DNA of 64,000 nt. It comes from Candidatus Tisiphia endosymbiont of Nedyus quadrimaculatus. Its GTDB lineage: Bacteria > Pseudomonadota > Alphaproteobacteria > Rickettsiales > Rickettsiaceae. The DNA lies in assembly GCF_964059235.1 (NCBI RefSeq), contig NZ_OZ060452.1:62001-126000 (forward strand), in the 5' to 3' direction. The translations under genes and the position numbers were made by a program. The notes beneath the pieces were generated by a model that worked only from the letters and a program-made list of their open reading frames with translations, did not search any database and was not told the DNA's origin. Of the stretch, positions 38,027 through 46,074 are shown piece after piece (positions within the stretch are counted from its first letter, which is position 1; every line of letters begins with the position of its first letter).

Positions 38027-39667
38027 GTGTTTATCGTGGAATCAATTTCAAAGATACGTAAAATGTATCATGTTGATGGCAAGGCAATTAGAGCAATTGC
38101 CAAAGAGCTTAATATATCAAAAAATACTGTTAAAAAAGTTATACGCAGTGATGCGACCAAGTTTGAATTAGCTAAATATAGTAAAGCTAAGCCAGTTTTA
38201 GGTGAATATCTTGCGATGTTGAATCAGCTATTAGCAGAAAATATCAAAGAACCAGTCAGGCGTAGAATGACTGCCAAGAAATTACATCAGCAGCTGAAGA
38301 TATCAGGTTATCAAGGTAGTTATGAATCTGTGAATCTAATAGTTAGAAGATTCCGAAGAGATCATGAAGCAAAAGGTAAGCAAGTTTTTATTCCACTAAA
38401 TTTTGAGCTAGGAGGAGCGTTTCAGTTTGATTGGGGAGAGGAAGAAATATGTTTAAATGGGGAGGTTACTAGAGTTAAAGCAGCGAGAATAAAGCTATGC
38501 TATAGTCGTTATTCTTTGGTAGTGGTTTATCCTAATGAGCAGCTGGAAATGGTTATGGATGCCCATGATCAAGCTTTCAAGTTTTTTGTTGGTTGTTGTA
38601 AGAATGGTATTTATGACAATATGAAGACGGCTGTCAAAAAAATATTGATTGGCAAGGATCGTATCTTTAACGAGAAGTTTATCCAAATGGTCTCTCACCA
38701 TTTATTTGAGCCACTTGCCTGTAGTCCAGCATCAGGATGGGAGAAAGGACAGGTTGAGAAACAAGTAGGAGACACTAGACGTAACTTTTTTACTCCAATA
38801 TTGAAAGGAGATAGTTATGAAGCTATTAACATTCAGCTAAGAGAGATGTCTATAGAGTGGGCTAAAACTAAAAGACATCCTGAATTTACAGAAAGAACGA
38901 TTCTAGAAATATATGAGGAAGAGAAGGCATATTTAATAGGATATAGAGGGCAGTTTACCGGTTATAGATTACATCCAACGACCGTATCACCTTTGAGTTT
39001 AATACAATACGACACCAATATGTATATAGTTAAGTCCATAGGATTAGGTGACAAAGAACATAACGATTATAAGTTGTCTTAGCAACGGCGGGAATCTAGA
39101 TATCTGCTTTCGCAGGTATGACACAAAATTTATATCACCTAATTCAATAGGTTTCACTATAGTGTTCCGTGTGAATATGTGGGACTTAGCGTACAGATTA
39201 AATCCTATGCTTGGCAAATAGTGATTTTACATGAAAGCAAGATTATTGCAGAGCATGTTCGTAGTTTTAAACGCTATCAGAAGAATTATAATCCATGGCA
39301 CTATATAGCAGCTCTAGAACGTAAACCCGGTGCTTTACGTAATGGTGGACCGTTCAAAGAGTTAATGAGTTTGTTACCTGAGATATTTGGCAAACTACGA
39401 AATAAGTTAGAGACTTACAAGGATGGTGATAAACAATTTATAGATATCCTGCTACTTGTTAATAAGTATGGATTAGAAAAGGTAACAAATGCTTGTAACC
39501 TAACAATTGCTGCTGGCGGCTGTAGCTCTAAATTAGTTGAGCAATATTTGTTGCAACCAGCAATGAAACTAGATATCCAAGAGACTGAGTTTATTCAGCT
39601 AAAAAATCCTCCTGATGCTGATTGTAGTATTTATAGCAAGTTGCATTTAACAACGGAGGTAAATTAA
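38027..39667 (+). pseudogene. IS21-A IstA transposase, interrupted by a MITE
   Basis: The frame from GTG 38027 encodes an IS21-type DDE transposase with N-terminal HTH (AIAKELNISKNTVKKVIR), first catalytic Asp in FQFDWGEEE, second in GIYDNMKTAV and the Glu in GWEKGQVEKQVGD. It breaks at 39026, where a 133-bp element is inserted, and resumes at 39162 (VPCEYVGLSVQIK). Without the insert it would equal the 501-residue protein of copy A2. The first about 130 residues differ from A2 at roughly a quarter of positions, while the rest is nearly identical. Confidence 0.9.
39027..39159. repeat. 133-bp MITE inserted at TA in istA
   Basis: The insert starts TAGTTAAGTCCATAGGATTA and ends CTAATTCAATAGGTTTCACTA (last 20 bases 39140-39159), an imperfect inverted repeat. 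TA is present on both sides (39025-39026 and 39160-39161) and once in the intact copy A2, so TA was duplicated, as in IS630/Tc1-mariner transposition. The end GTCACCTAATTCAAT is also found at the end of the IS630 remnant (about 51860-51876). The interior includes a piece of the dispersed repeat (CTGCTTTCGCAGG). Confidence 0.8.
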
Positions 39668-40378
39668 ATGAAAGACTTAATATTGTTATTAGATAAATTA
39701 GGTTTAGTCGGTATGAAGATGCAGTTAGCTGAGTCAAGTAATTTAACAAATGATGTCCCTACTACTAGTGTGTATGATGTGTTAAAGAAACTTCTTGAAG
39801 CAGAGTGTGAATATAAGAAGTCACGCTCGCTAGGTTATAGGTTGCAACTAGCTAAGTTCCCAACCATAAAGTTACTATCAGATACATGCCAAGCTAAATT
39901 GGTTGAAAATATTGATATACAAAAAGTGATTGATAATCATCAGAATATCATGTTCATAGGTGGTTCTGGGTCTGCAAAAACTCATCTAGCAATTGGTTTA
40001 GCGTTCACCGCCATTGAAAAAAGTTACAGGGTAAGATTTTATACTTTAAATGAATTAGCTAGCCAATTGCTTAATGCTAGAATCCATAATTATGAAAGCA
40101 AATTCATCGATTCAGTTAAGAGATTCCATCTGATTGTAGTAGATGAATTAGGCTATGTACCAATAAAAGGCGAAGCTAGATTCCTGTTATTTGAGTTATT
40201 TGCTAAATTGTATGAGCAAACTTCAGTGATCATTACTACCCATTTGAGATTTGAAGAATGGAATGATATGTTTGGTAATGCTAAGGCAACAAAAGTAATT
40301 ATCGATAGATTGACACATCATTGTCAAATCATAGAAACTGGTAATAAAAGTTTTAGAGGAGGGAAAGATGTAGATTAA
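39668..40378 (+). CDS. IS21-A IstB helper ATPase, copy A1
   Basis: This is a 236-residue AAA+ transposition helper. Walker A reads GGSGSAKT, with Ala where most P-loops have Gly before the Lys; the same is true of all IS21-A copies here, whereas IS21-B IstB has GGTGSGKT. Walker B is VVDELGYVPI. It starts immediately after the istA stop (TAA then ATG). Confidence 0.93.
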   Translation: MKDLILLLDKLGLVGMKMQLAESSNLTNDVPTTSVYDVLKKLLEAECEYKKSRSLGYRLQLAKFPTIKLLSDTCQAKLVENIDIQKVIDNHQNIMFIGGSGSAKTHLAIGLAFTAIEKSYRVRFYTLNELASQLLNARIHNYESKFIDSVKRFHLIVVDELGYVPIKGEARFLLFELFAKLYEQTSVIITTHLRFEEWNDMFGNAKATKVIIDRLTHHCQIIETGNKSFRGGKDVD

Positions 40379-40533
40379 AGATTAAAATAATAGACTACGG
40401 TATTAATTAAAAATTACAATGATTTTAGAAAATTCTATCTGAATTTTAACCAAAATTAACTAATTTTTTTATGTGGTTAGGGGGGGCAATAGTTTATTAC
40501 AATAGGGGGTCAATAGCTGATTACAATTTACAC

Positions 40534-40593
40534 CTCTATTGCAAACCCTTGCTCTGTGTCTAAAAACTCAGCAAAATTTTCTTGAAATGCCAT
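40534..40593 (-). pseudogene. 20-codon N-terminal stub cut by IS21-A1
   Basis: From ATG 40593 the frame reads MAFQENFAEFLDTEQGFAIE and then enters the IS right end. The composition resembles the start of small phage head-tail proteins, but the stub is too short to assign. It is consistent with a phage gene broken by the IS. Confidence 0.3.
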
Positions 40594-40643
40594 AACTATT
40601 TATGTTACTATAATATCAATTATTGTTATTATGGCTGATAATT

Positions 40644-40919
40644 ATGAATGTGTCCTTAACACCAGAACTCGAAAAATATGTAGATAAACAGGTAGAAAGT
40701 GGTTTTTATCATTCTTCCAGTGAAGTTATAAGAGCTGCATTACGTTTATTTATTAAATCAGAAACTCAAAATACTAATTTTGAAAACTATAAAATGTGGC
40801 TTAATCAGGAAATTCAAATAGGTCTTGACCAAGCAGCTGAAGGTAAGGTTATTTCAGGTGACCAAGCTCTGCAAAATTTCAGGAATTTTCGTAGAGATAA
40901 ATTAAAGTCTCATGAGTAA
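40644..40919 (+). CDS. parD: ParD-type antitoxin
   Basis: This is a 91-residue protein beginning MNVSLTPELEKYVDKQVESG, with FYHSSSEVIRAALRLF: the ribbon-helix-helix DNA-binding fold of ParD/CopG-like antitoxins. The C-terminal part binds and neutralises ParE. The start is ATG 40644, since the family begins at this Met; a TTG seven codons earlier only adds hydrophobic residues. It overlaps the toxin gene by 8 bp. The RHH dimer normally represses its own promoter. Confidence 0.85.
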   Translation: MNVSLTPELEKYVDKQVESGFYHSSSEVIRAALRLFIKSETQNTNFENYKMWLNQEIQIGLDQAAEGKVISGDQALQNFRNFRRDKLKSHE

Positions 40920-41211
40920 AAATAATTTTTGCTTAACTGTTCAAGCAGAGCAAGATATTAATGATATTTGGTTATATATCGCCAAAGATAATCCCAAAGC
41001 TGCTGAGAAAATAGCCAGTCTTTTTGAACAAGCGTTTTTAAAACTAGCTGCAAATCCTAACATTGGAAGTAAACGTGAAGATTTAATTGCTCAACCTGTA
41101 CGTTTTTGGTTAGTTTATAGCTACTACATAATATATAATCCTAAAACAAAGCCATTGCAAATTTTGCGAGTTATAAGTTCTTATCGTGATATCAAAAATA
41201 ATTACCTATAA
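40912..41211 (+). CDS. parE: ParE-type toxin
   Basis: This is a 99-residue RelE/ParE superfamily protein: LTVQAEQDINDIWLYIAKDN, FLKLAANPNIGSKREDL, then VRFWLVYSYYIIYNPK and LQILRVISSYRDI, the usual order of helix, helix, strands. ParE toxins poison DNA gyrase. It is paired with the antitoxin by an 8-bp overlap. The module sits between two IS21-A elements, which may have helped move or preserve it. Confidence 0.87.
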   Translation: MSKNNFCLTVQAEQDINDIWLYIAKDNPKAAEKIASLFEQAFLKLAANPNIGSKREDLIAQPVRFWLVYSYYIIYNPKTKPLQILRVISSYRDIKNNYL

Positions 41212-41300
41212 TTATTGTCTAGTTAGCACTGCAAAACTCTCAGAGTGTCTAACTGCAATGTCTACATCTTGCATGACTCTTATTCTAATGCCACCGCTAG
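41212..41300 (-). pseudogene. Short C-terminal stump of an unidentified (possibly phage) protein
   Basis: The minus-strand frame runs out of IS21-A2 as GGIRIRVMQDVDIAVRHSES, then FAVLTRQ and stop at 41212-41214. Some phage coat proteins end in a similar 'R-V-x-x-D-x-D-I' segment, and phage genes lie on the other side of the same IS, but this is too short to prove. Confidence 0.25.
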
Positions 41301-41427
41301 TGTAAATTGTAATCAGCTATTGACCCCTTTAAGGGAAAAATTGTAATGAAAATTGCCCCCCTAAATAAGTAACAATATCTCCAAAAAATTAATATTTTTA
41401 ATATTTTTTTAAGGAGTTTTTAAAAGG

Positions 41428-42933
41428 GTGTTTATAGTGGAAACAATTGGAAGAATACGTAGAATGTATTACGTTGATGGCAAAGCAATTAAAGCAATTG
41501 CTAGAGAACTGAATATATCAAAGAATACAGTAAAAAAAGTCATTCGCAGCAATCAAACTAAATTTGAGTTAGCAAAATATAGCAAAGGTAAGCCTGTTCT
41601 TGGCAATCATCTTGAAGTACTAAATCAGCTATTAGCAGAGAATAGCAAGGAGTCGGTTCGACGTAGAATGACGGCAAAAAAGCTATACCAACAGCTTCAG
41701 ATATCGGGTTATACAGGAAGTTACGAATCTGTGAATCTAATTGTACGAAACTTCCGTAGAGAATACGAGGCAAGGGGCGGGCAAGTTTTTATTCCATTAA
41801 ATTTTGAAGCTGGTCAGGCGTTTCAGTTTGATTGGGGAGAGGAAGAAATATGTTTAAATGGGGAGGTTACTAGAGTTAAAGCAGCGAGAATAAAGCTATG
41901 CTATAGTCGTTATTCTTTGGTAGTGGTTTATCCTAATGAGCAGCTGGAAATGGTTATGGATGCCCATGATCAAGCTTTCAAGTTTTTTGCTGGTTGTTGT
42001 AAGAATGGTATTTATGACAATATGAAGACGGCTGTCAAAAAAATATTGATTGGCAAGGATCGTATCTTTAACGAGAAGTTTATCCAAATGGTCTCTCACC
42101 ATTTATTTGAGCCACTTGCCTGTAGTCCAGCATCAGGATGGGAGAAAGGACAGGTTGAGAAACAAGTAGGAGACACTAGACGTAACTTTTTTACTCCAAT
42201 ATTGAAAGGAGATAGTTATGAAGCTATTAACATTCAGCTAAGAGAGATGTCTATAGAGTGGGCTAAAACTAAAAGACATCCTGAATTTACAGAAAGAACG
42301 ATTCTAGAAATATATGAGGAAGAGAAGGCATATTTAATAGGATATAGAGGGCAGTTTACCGGTTATAGATTACATCCAACGACCGTATCACCTTTGAGTT
42401 TAATACAATACGACAGCAATATGTATAGTGTTCCGTGTGAATATGTGGGACTTAGCGTACAGATTAAATCCTATGCTTGGCAAATAGTGATTTTACATAA
42501 AAGCAAGATTATTGCAGAGCATGTTCGTAGTTTTAAACGCTATCAGAAGAATTATAATCCATGGCACTATATAGCAGCTCTAGAACGTAAACCCGGTGCT
42601 TTACGTAATGGTGGACCGTTCAAAGAGTTAATGAGTTTGTTACCTGAGATATTTGGCAAACTACGAAATAAGTTAGAGACTTACAAGGATGGTGATAAAC
42701 AATTTATAGATATCCTGCTACTTGTTAATAAGTATGGATTAGAAAAGGTAACAAATGCTTGTAACCTAACAATTGCTGCTGGCGGCTGTAGCTCTAAATT
42801 AGTTGAGCAATATTTGTTGCAACCAGCAATGAAACTAGATATCCAAGAGACTGAGTTTATTCAGCTAAAAAATCCTCCTGATGCTGATTGTAGTATTTAT
42901 AGCAAGTTGCATTTAACAACGGAGGTAAATTAA
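41428..42933 (+). CDS. IS21-A IstA transposase, copy A2
   Basis: This is a full-length 501-residue transposase. HTH at about residues 19-40 (AIARELNISKNTVKKVIRSN), DDE core with FQFDWGEEE, IYDNMKTAV and GWEKGQVEKQ. The start is GTG 41428 with AAGGAG at 41411-41416. It is the functional counterpart of the interrupted copy A1, with a clearly different N-terminal DNA-binding region and an almost identical remainder. Confidence 0.95.
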   Translation: MFIVETIGRIRRMYYVDGKAIKAIARELNISKNTVKKVIRSNQTKFELAKYSKGKPVLGNHLEVLNQLLAENSKESVRRRMTAKKLYQQLQISGYTGSYESVNLIVRNFRREYEARGGQVFIPLNFEAGQAFQFDWGEEEICLNGEVTRVKAARIKLCYSRYSLVVVYPNEQLEMVMDAHDQAFKFFAGCCKNGIYDNMKTAVKKILIGKDRIFNEKFIQMVSHHLFEPLACSPASGWEKGQVEKQVGDTRRNFFTPILKGDSYEAINIQLREMSIEWAKTKRHPEFTERTILEIYEEEKAYLIGYRGQFTGYRLHPTTVSPLSLIQYDSNMYSVPCEYVGLSVQIKSYAWQIVILHKSKIIAEHVRSFKRYQKNYNPWHYIAALERKPGALRNGGPFKELMSLLPEIFGKLRNKLETYKDGDKQFIDILLLVNKYGLEKVTNACNLTIAAGGCSSKLVEQYLLQPAMKLDIQETEFIQLKNPPDADCSIYSKLHLTTEVN

Positions 42934-43644
42934 ATGAAAGACTTAATATTGTTATTAGATAAATTAGGTTTAGTCGGTATGAAGATGCAGTTAGCTGAGT
43001 CAAGTAATTTAACAAATGATGTTCCTACTACTAGTGTGTATGATGTGTTAAAGAAACTTCTTGAAGCAGAGTGTGAATATAAGAAGTCACGCTCGCTAGG
43101 TTATAGGTTGCAACTAGCTAAGTTCCCAACCATAAAGTTACTATCAGATACATGCCAAGCTAAATTGGTTGAAAATATTGATATACAAAAAGTGATTGAT
43201 AATCATCAGAATATCATGTTCATAGGTGGTTCTGGGTCTGCAAAAACTCATCTAGCAATTGGTTTGGCGTTCACCGCCATTGAAAAAAGTTACAGGGTAA
43301 GATTTTATACTTTAAATGAATTAGCTAGCCAATTGCTTAATGCTAGAATCCATAATTATGAAAGCAAATTCATCGATTCAGTTAAGAGATTCCATCTGAT
43401 TGTAGTAGATGAATTAGGCTATGTACCAATAAAAGCCGAAGCTAGATTCCTGTTATTTGAGTTATTTGCTAAATTGTATGAGCAAACTTCAGTGATCATT
43501 ACTACCCATTTGAGATTTGAAGAATGGAATGATATGTTTGGTAATGCTAAGGCAACAAAAGTAATTATCGATAGATTGACACATCATTGTCAAATCATAG
43601 AAACTGGTAATAAAAGTTTTAGAGGAGGGAAAGATGTAGATTAA
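42934..43644 (+). CDS. IS21-A IstB helper ATPase, copy A2
   Basis: This 236-residue AAA+ helper is almost identical to copy A1 (one visible change, PIKAEAR for PIKGEAR). P-loop GGSGSAKT, Walker B VVDELGYVPI. The ATG follows the istA stop directly, so the two are co-translated. Confidence 0.95.
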   Translation: MKDLILLLDKLGLVGMKMQLAESSNLTNDVPTTSVYDVLKKLLEAECEYKKSRSLGYRLQLAKFPTIKLLSDTCQAKLVENIDIQKVIDNHQNIMFIGGSGSAKTHLAIGLAFTAIEKSYRVRFYTLNELASQLLNARIHNYESKFIDSVKRFHLIVVDELGYVPIKAEARFLLFELFAKLYEQTSVIITTHLRFEEWNDMFGNAKATKVIIDRLTHHCQIIETGNKSFRGGKDVD

Positions 43645-43798
43645 AGATTAAAATAATAGACTACGGTATTAATTAAAAATTACAATGATTTTAGAAAATT
43701 CTATCTGAATTTTAACCAAAATTAACTAATTTTTTTATGTGGTTAGGGGGGGCAATAGTTTATTACAATAGGGGGGCAATAGCTGATTACAATTTACA

Positions 43799-44056
43799 CT
43801 ATCTAGGGTACAGAAAACATCAGCAATAGCCAGCGTTGAGCAGGTATTAGGTTTCTTTCAACGAAGTGGTATCAGTAACTTTTTTCCTGAGATTTACGAT
43901 AACATCAACTGGGATAAATGTTTTAAACTATTCTTCGAGCTGAGAGAAGCCCCAAGCTCAATCCTCAAGAACGAGCAAGAAGTATTACAAATCAGACAAC
44001 AACGTAAGATGATGCAAATGCAACAATTACAACAGCAACAACAGATACAAGGGTAA
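43799..44056 (+). pseudogene. Podovirus-type portal (head-tail connector) protein, C-terminal part
   Basis: An 85-codon frame is open from the IS21-A2 boundary: LSRVQKTSAIASVEQVLGFF, then NFFPEIYDNINWDKCFKLFF, then EAPSSILKNEQEVLQIRQQR and a Gln-rich tail. The segment 'V-x-NID-x-D ... G-(A/V)P-xx-(I/L)(L/I)R-x-E-E-E-V-xx-IR-xx-R-xxxQ' is the characteristic C-terminus of podovirus-type portals. The front four-fifths are missing. Only 7 bp separate it from the next phage gene. Confidence 0.7.
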
Positions 44057-44063
44057 GGAGTAC

Positions 44064-44342
44064 ATGAAACTATCATCATCCCCATCAAATTTACGAACAA
44101 AAGAACAATTAAAATCAATTTATTGCAAGCTTTTTAGTGGAGAAGATGGTAAAATAATATTAGAGGATTTAGCTCAAATGAGTGGCATATATCGCAGCAA
44201 TTTTGTTCGGCAAGAAAGTGAGTACACTGCCTTTTTGGAAGGACATCGGGCGTTGTTCCTATATATATGCTCGCAGGTTTCAGAAGATGATGGAGTTAAT
44301 AATATTGATGGTGCTAAAAATACTAATGAATCAGATAAGTAA
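44064..44342 (+). CDS. Bbp19-like phage protein
   Basis: This is a 92-residue protein with FSGEDGKIILEDLAQMSGIY, RSNFV and the block ESEYTAFLEGHRALFLYICS. This matches the small Bbp19-like proteins of podoviruses (order: 'G-x-x-VL-x-DL-xx-x-x-x-Y ... F-x-x-GRR-x-x-xxI'), which lie next to the portal gene. Function is unknown; it is probably a virion-assembly factor. It follows the portal gene after 7 bp, as in phage operons. Intact but isolated. Confidence 0.6.
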   Translation: MKLSSSPSNLRTKEQLKSIYCKLFSGEDGKIILEDLAQMSGIYRSNFVRQESEYTAFLEGHRALFLYICSQVSEDDGVNNIDGAKNTNESDK

Positions 44343-44375
44343 TAGCGATATTTAGTAACAATTAAGAGGTTATGT

Positions 44376-45359
44376 ATGTTTTTATCAAAGTTTCTTGATC
44401 CTAAAAACGATTTTTGTTTTCGTAAAATCTTTGGTACTGAAAAGAACAAAGATATACTTGTACATTTTTTAAACGATGTTCTTAAGTGTAAAGAAAATGA
44501 GCAAATAATTGAAGTGACGTTTTTACCAACTATCCAAGACCCTGATATTGCTATTTACAGAAAGTCTATTGTTGATGTGTTATGTAAAGATCAACACGGT
44601 AATCAATTCATAGTAGAGATGCAGGTAAGTAAGCATCCAGGATTTGAAAAAAGAGCCCAATATTATGCAGCTAAAGCATATTCTCAGCAAAGAATTGAGG
44701 AAGATGAGAAACACAAGAAACTGGCAGTATACGCTAAATTAAAAGGAGTAATATTTTTAGCGATAGCGAATTTTGTAATGTTTGAAGATAAAAAACATTG
44801 GAAATCAGAACATCGTCTTTTAGATACAGAGAGCTATGCTCATGATTTAAAAGATTTTTACTTTGTTTTTTTAGAGCTTGAAAAATTTAAAAAAACTATA
44901 GACGAGCTAAAGACTATTGAAGAGAAGTGGATGTATTTTTTTAAGCATGCAGGAGATAGTAAATTAACATTAACAGAAATAGAGCATTTAATAGGTAAGG
45001 ATGAAATTATTAGAAGAGCCTTTGAGGCTGTAGACCAAGCTAGCTGGTCAGAGGCAGAACTTAACACCTATGAGCAAATGACCAAAGCTCGTCTTGATAA
45101 TTTAGCGGTAGAACAGCAACAAATTGAAGATGCTGAAGCTAGAGGTGAAGCTAGAGGTAAAGCTGAAGGTAAAGTTGAAGGTAAAGTTGAAGGTAAAGTT
45201 GAAGGTAAAGTTGAAGGTAAAGTTGAAGAAAAAATAGATACAGCAAAAGAAATGTTAATTGATAATGAGCCAATAGAAAAAATAGCTAAATACACAAAAC
45301 TAACTATTGAAAAAATAGAACAGTTAAAAAAAGAAATAGAAACGTTAACAGAAGAATAA
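44376..45359 (+). CDS. Rpn/PD-(D/E)XK family nuclease-transposase
   Basis: This is a 327-residue member of the Rpn family (recombination-promoting nuclease, PDDEXK transposase-like). It starts MFLSKFLDPKNDFCFRKIFG as the family does. The nuclease motif is D67 in SIVDVLC and E81-x-Q83 in FIVEMQ. The C-terminus has a 12-bp tandem repeat (about 45169-45228) encoding GKVE about five times, followed by KIDTAKEMLIDNEPIEKIAK. Rpn proteins are RecA-independent nucleases linked to gene acquisition. It separates the phage genes at 44064 and 45364 and is likely a late arrival. Confidence 0.85.
   Translation: MFLSKFLDPKNDFCFRKIFGTEKNKDILVHFLNDVLKCKENEQIIEVTFLPTIQDPDIAIYRKSIVDVLCKDQHGNQFIVEMQVSKHPGFEKRAQYYAAKAYSQQRIEEDEKHKKLAVYAKLKGVIFLAIANFVMFEDKKHWKSEHRLLDTESYAHDLKDFYFVFLELEKFKKTIDELKTIEEKWMYFFKHAGDSKLTLTEIEHLIGKDEIIRRAFEAVDQASWSEAELNTYEQMTKARLDNLAVEQQQIEDAEARGEARGKAEGKVEGKVEGKVEGKVEGKVEEKIDTAKEMLIDNEPIEKIAKYTKLTIEKIEQLKKEIETLTEE
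45169..45228 (+). repeat. 12-bp tandem repeat in the Rpn gene
   Basis: GGTAAAGTTGAA is repeated about five times (the first unit is GGTAAAGCTGAA), encoding GK(A/V)EGKVEGKVE. Every unit is a multiple of three, so copy number can change without breaking the frame. Confidence 0.85.
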
Positions 45360-45363
45360 GCAA

Positions 45364-45917
45364 ATGAGCAAAGAAGTAACTGCTAATAACTATGAAACTA
45401 GCCCTAATTCCTTTGGTAACGGTTGGCTAGCTAACATGCCTGAGGAAATACGTAAATCTGAGTCACTGGGTAAATTCAAGGATGTATCATCTTTAGCACA
45501 GAGCTATTTGGAAGCAGAGAAGAGCTTGAATCAACGAGTTGCTGTGCCAAAAGATGACAGCTCTGATGAGGAGTGGCATAAATTTTATTCTAGGATGGGG
45601 CTGCCTGAAGATAAGAGATATACTGATAAACGATCTAAGGAAGATGAGGAGTATTTAACTCGTTATGAAGACATGTTTTACCAAAGCGGACTATCTAAAA
45701 AACAAGGTGAGAAGCTGCTTAATTCTCTGTATGATTTTTCGCAGGATTTACAAAAACAGCAAAAAAATGCTATCGAGCAAACACGTCACTCTCACATTGG
45801 TTGGTTGAAAAACACTTATGCTGAAGGTTTTGACAGTAAGATGACAGTGATGCAGGCAGCTTTATCTAAGTTTGGTACTAAAGAACTGGCTGAATTAATT
45901 GAAGATTCCAATTACTC
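45364..45917 (+). pseudogene. Phage scaffolding protein, 3'-truncated by IS21-B1
   Basis: About 185 codons remain (MSKEVTANNYETSPNSFGNG ... GTKELAELIEDSNYS), then the IS terminus at 45918 adds a spurious tail and stop. The ANMPEEIRKSESLGKFKDVS, ASLAQSYLEAEKSLNQ-type block and the following acidic helical sequence are those of podovirus capsid scaffolding proteins. Together with the portal and Bbp19-like genes it outlines a phage head operon: portal, Bbp19-like, scaffold. The coat gene that should follow is lost. Confidence 0.7.
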
Positions 45918-46074
45918 TGTTAAAAAGCGTGCAATAATGACCCACTAAATGGGTTAATGTGCGTTGAAAAATGACCCACCTAAGAAGTGGGAAAAGTAGT
46001 ACGTTATTAATCCATTATTATCAACCTATACTTCTATTATTTTCAGAATAAATAATAGGAGTATAAAATCAGAG

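Larger units (their letters stand above)
37899..40532 (+). mobile_element. IS21-A element, copy A1 (carries a MITE in istA)
   Basis: Left terminus TGTAAATTGTAATGAACTAT (37899), right terminus GATTACAATTTACA (to 40532). It is 2634 bp, of which 135 bp is a later MITE insertion with its TA duplication; without it the length (2499) equals that of copy A2. No matching target duplication is seen (CACGGTTT on the left, CCTCTATT on the right). The right end has two GGGGG(G/T)CAATAG units. Confidence 0.92.
41301..43798 (+). mobile_element. IS21-A element, copy A2 (intact)
   Basis: This is 2498 bp, left terminus TGTAAATTGTAATCAGCTAT, right terminus GATTACAATTTACA. istA and istB are both open. No target duplication: the left flank ends CCACCGCTAG and the right begins CTATCTAGGG. 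The right flank is the middle of a phage portal gene whose front part is missing on the left, so DNA was lost or exchanged here. Confidence 0.93.
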
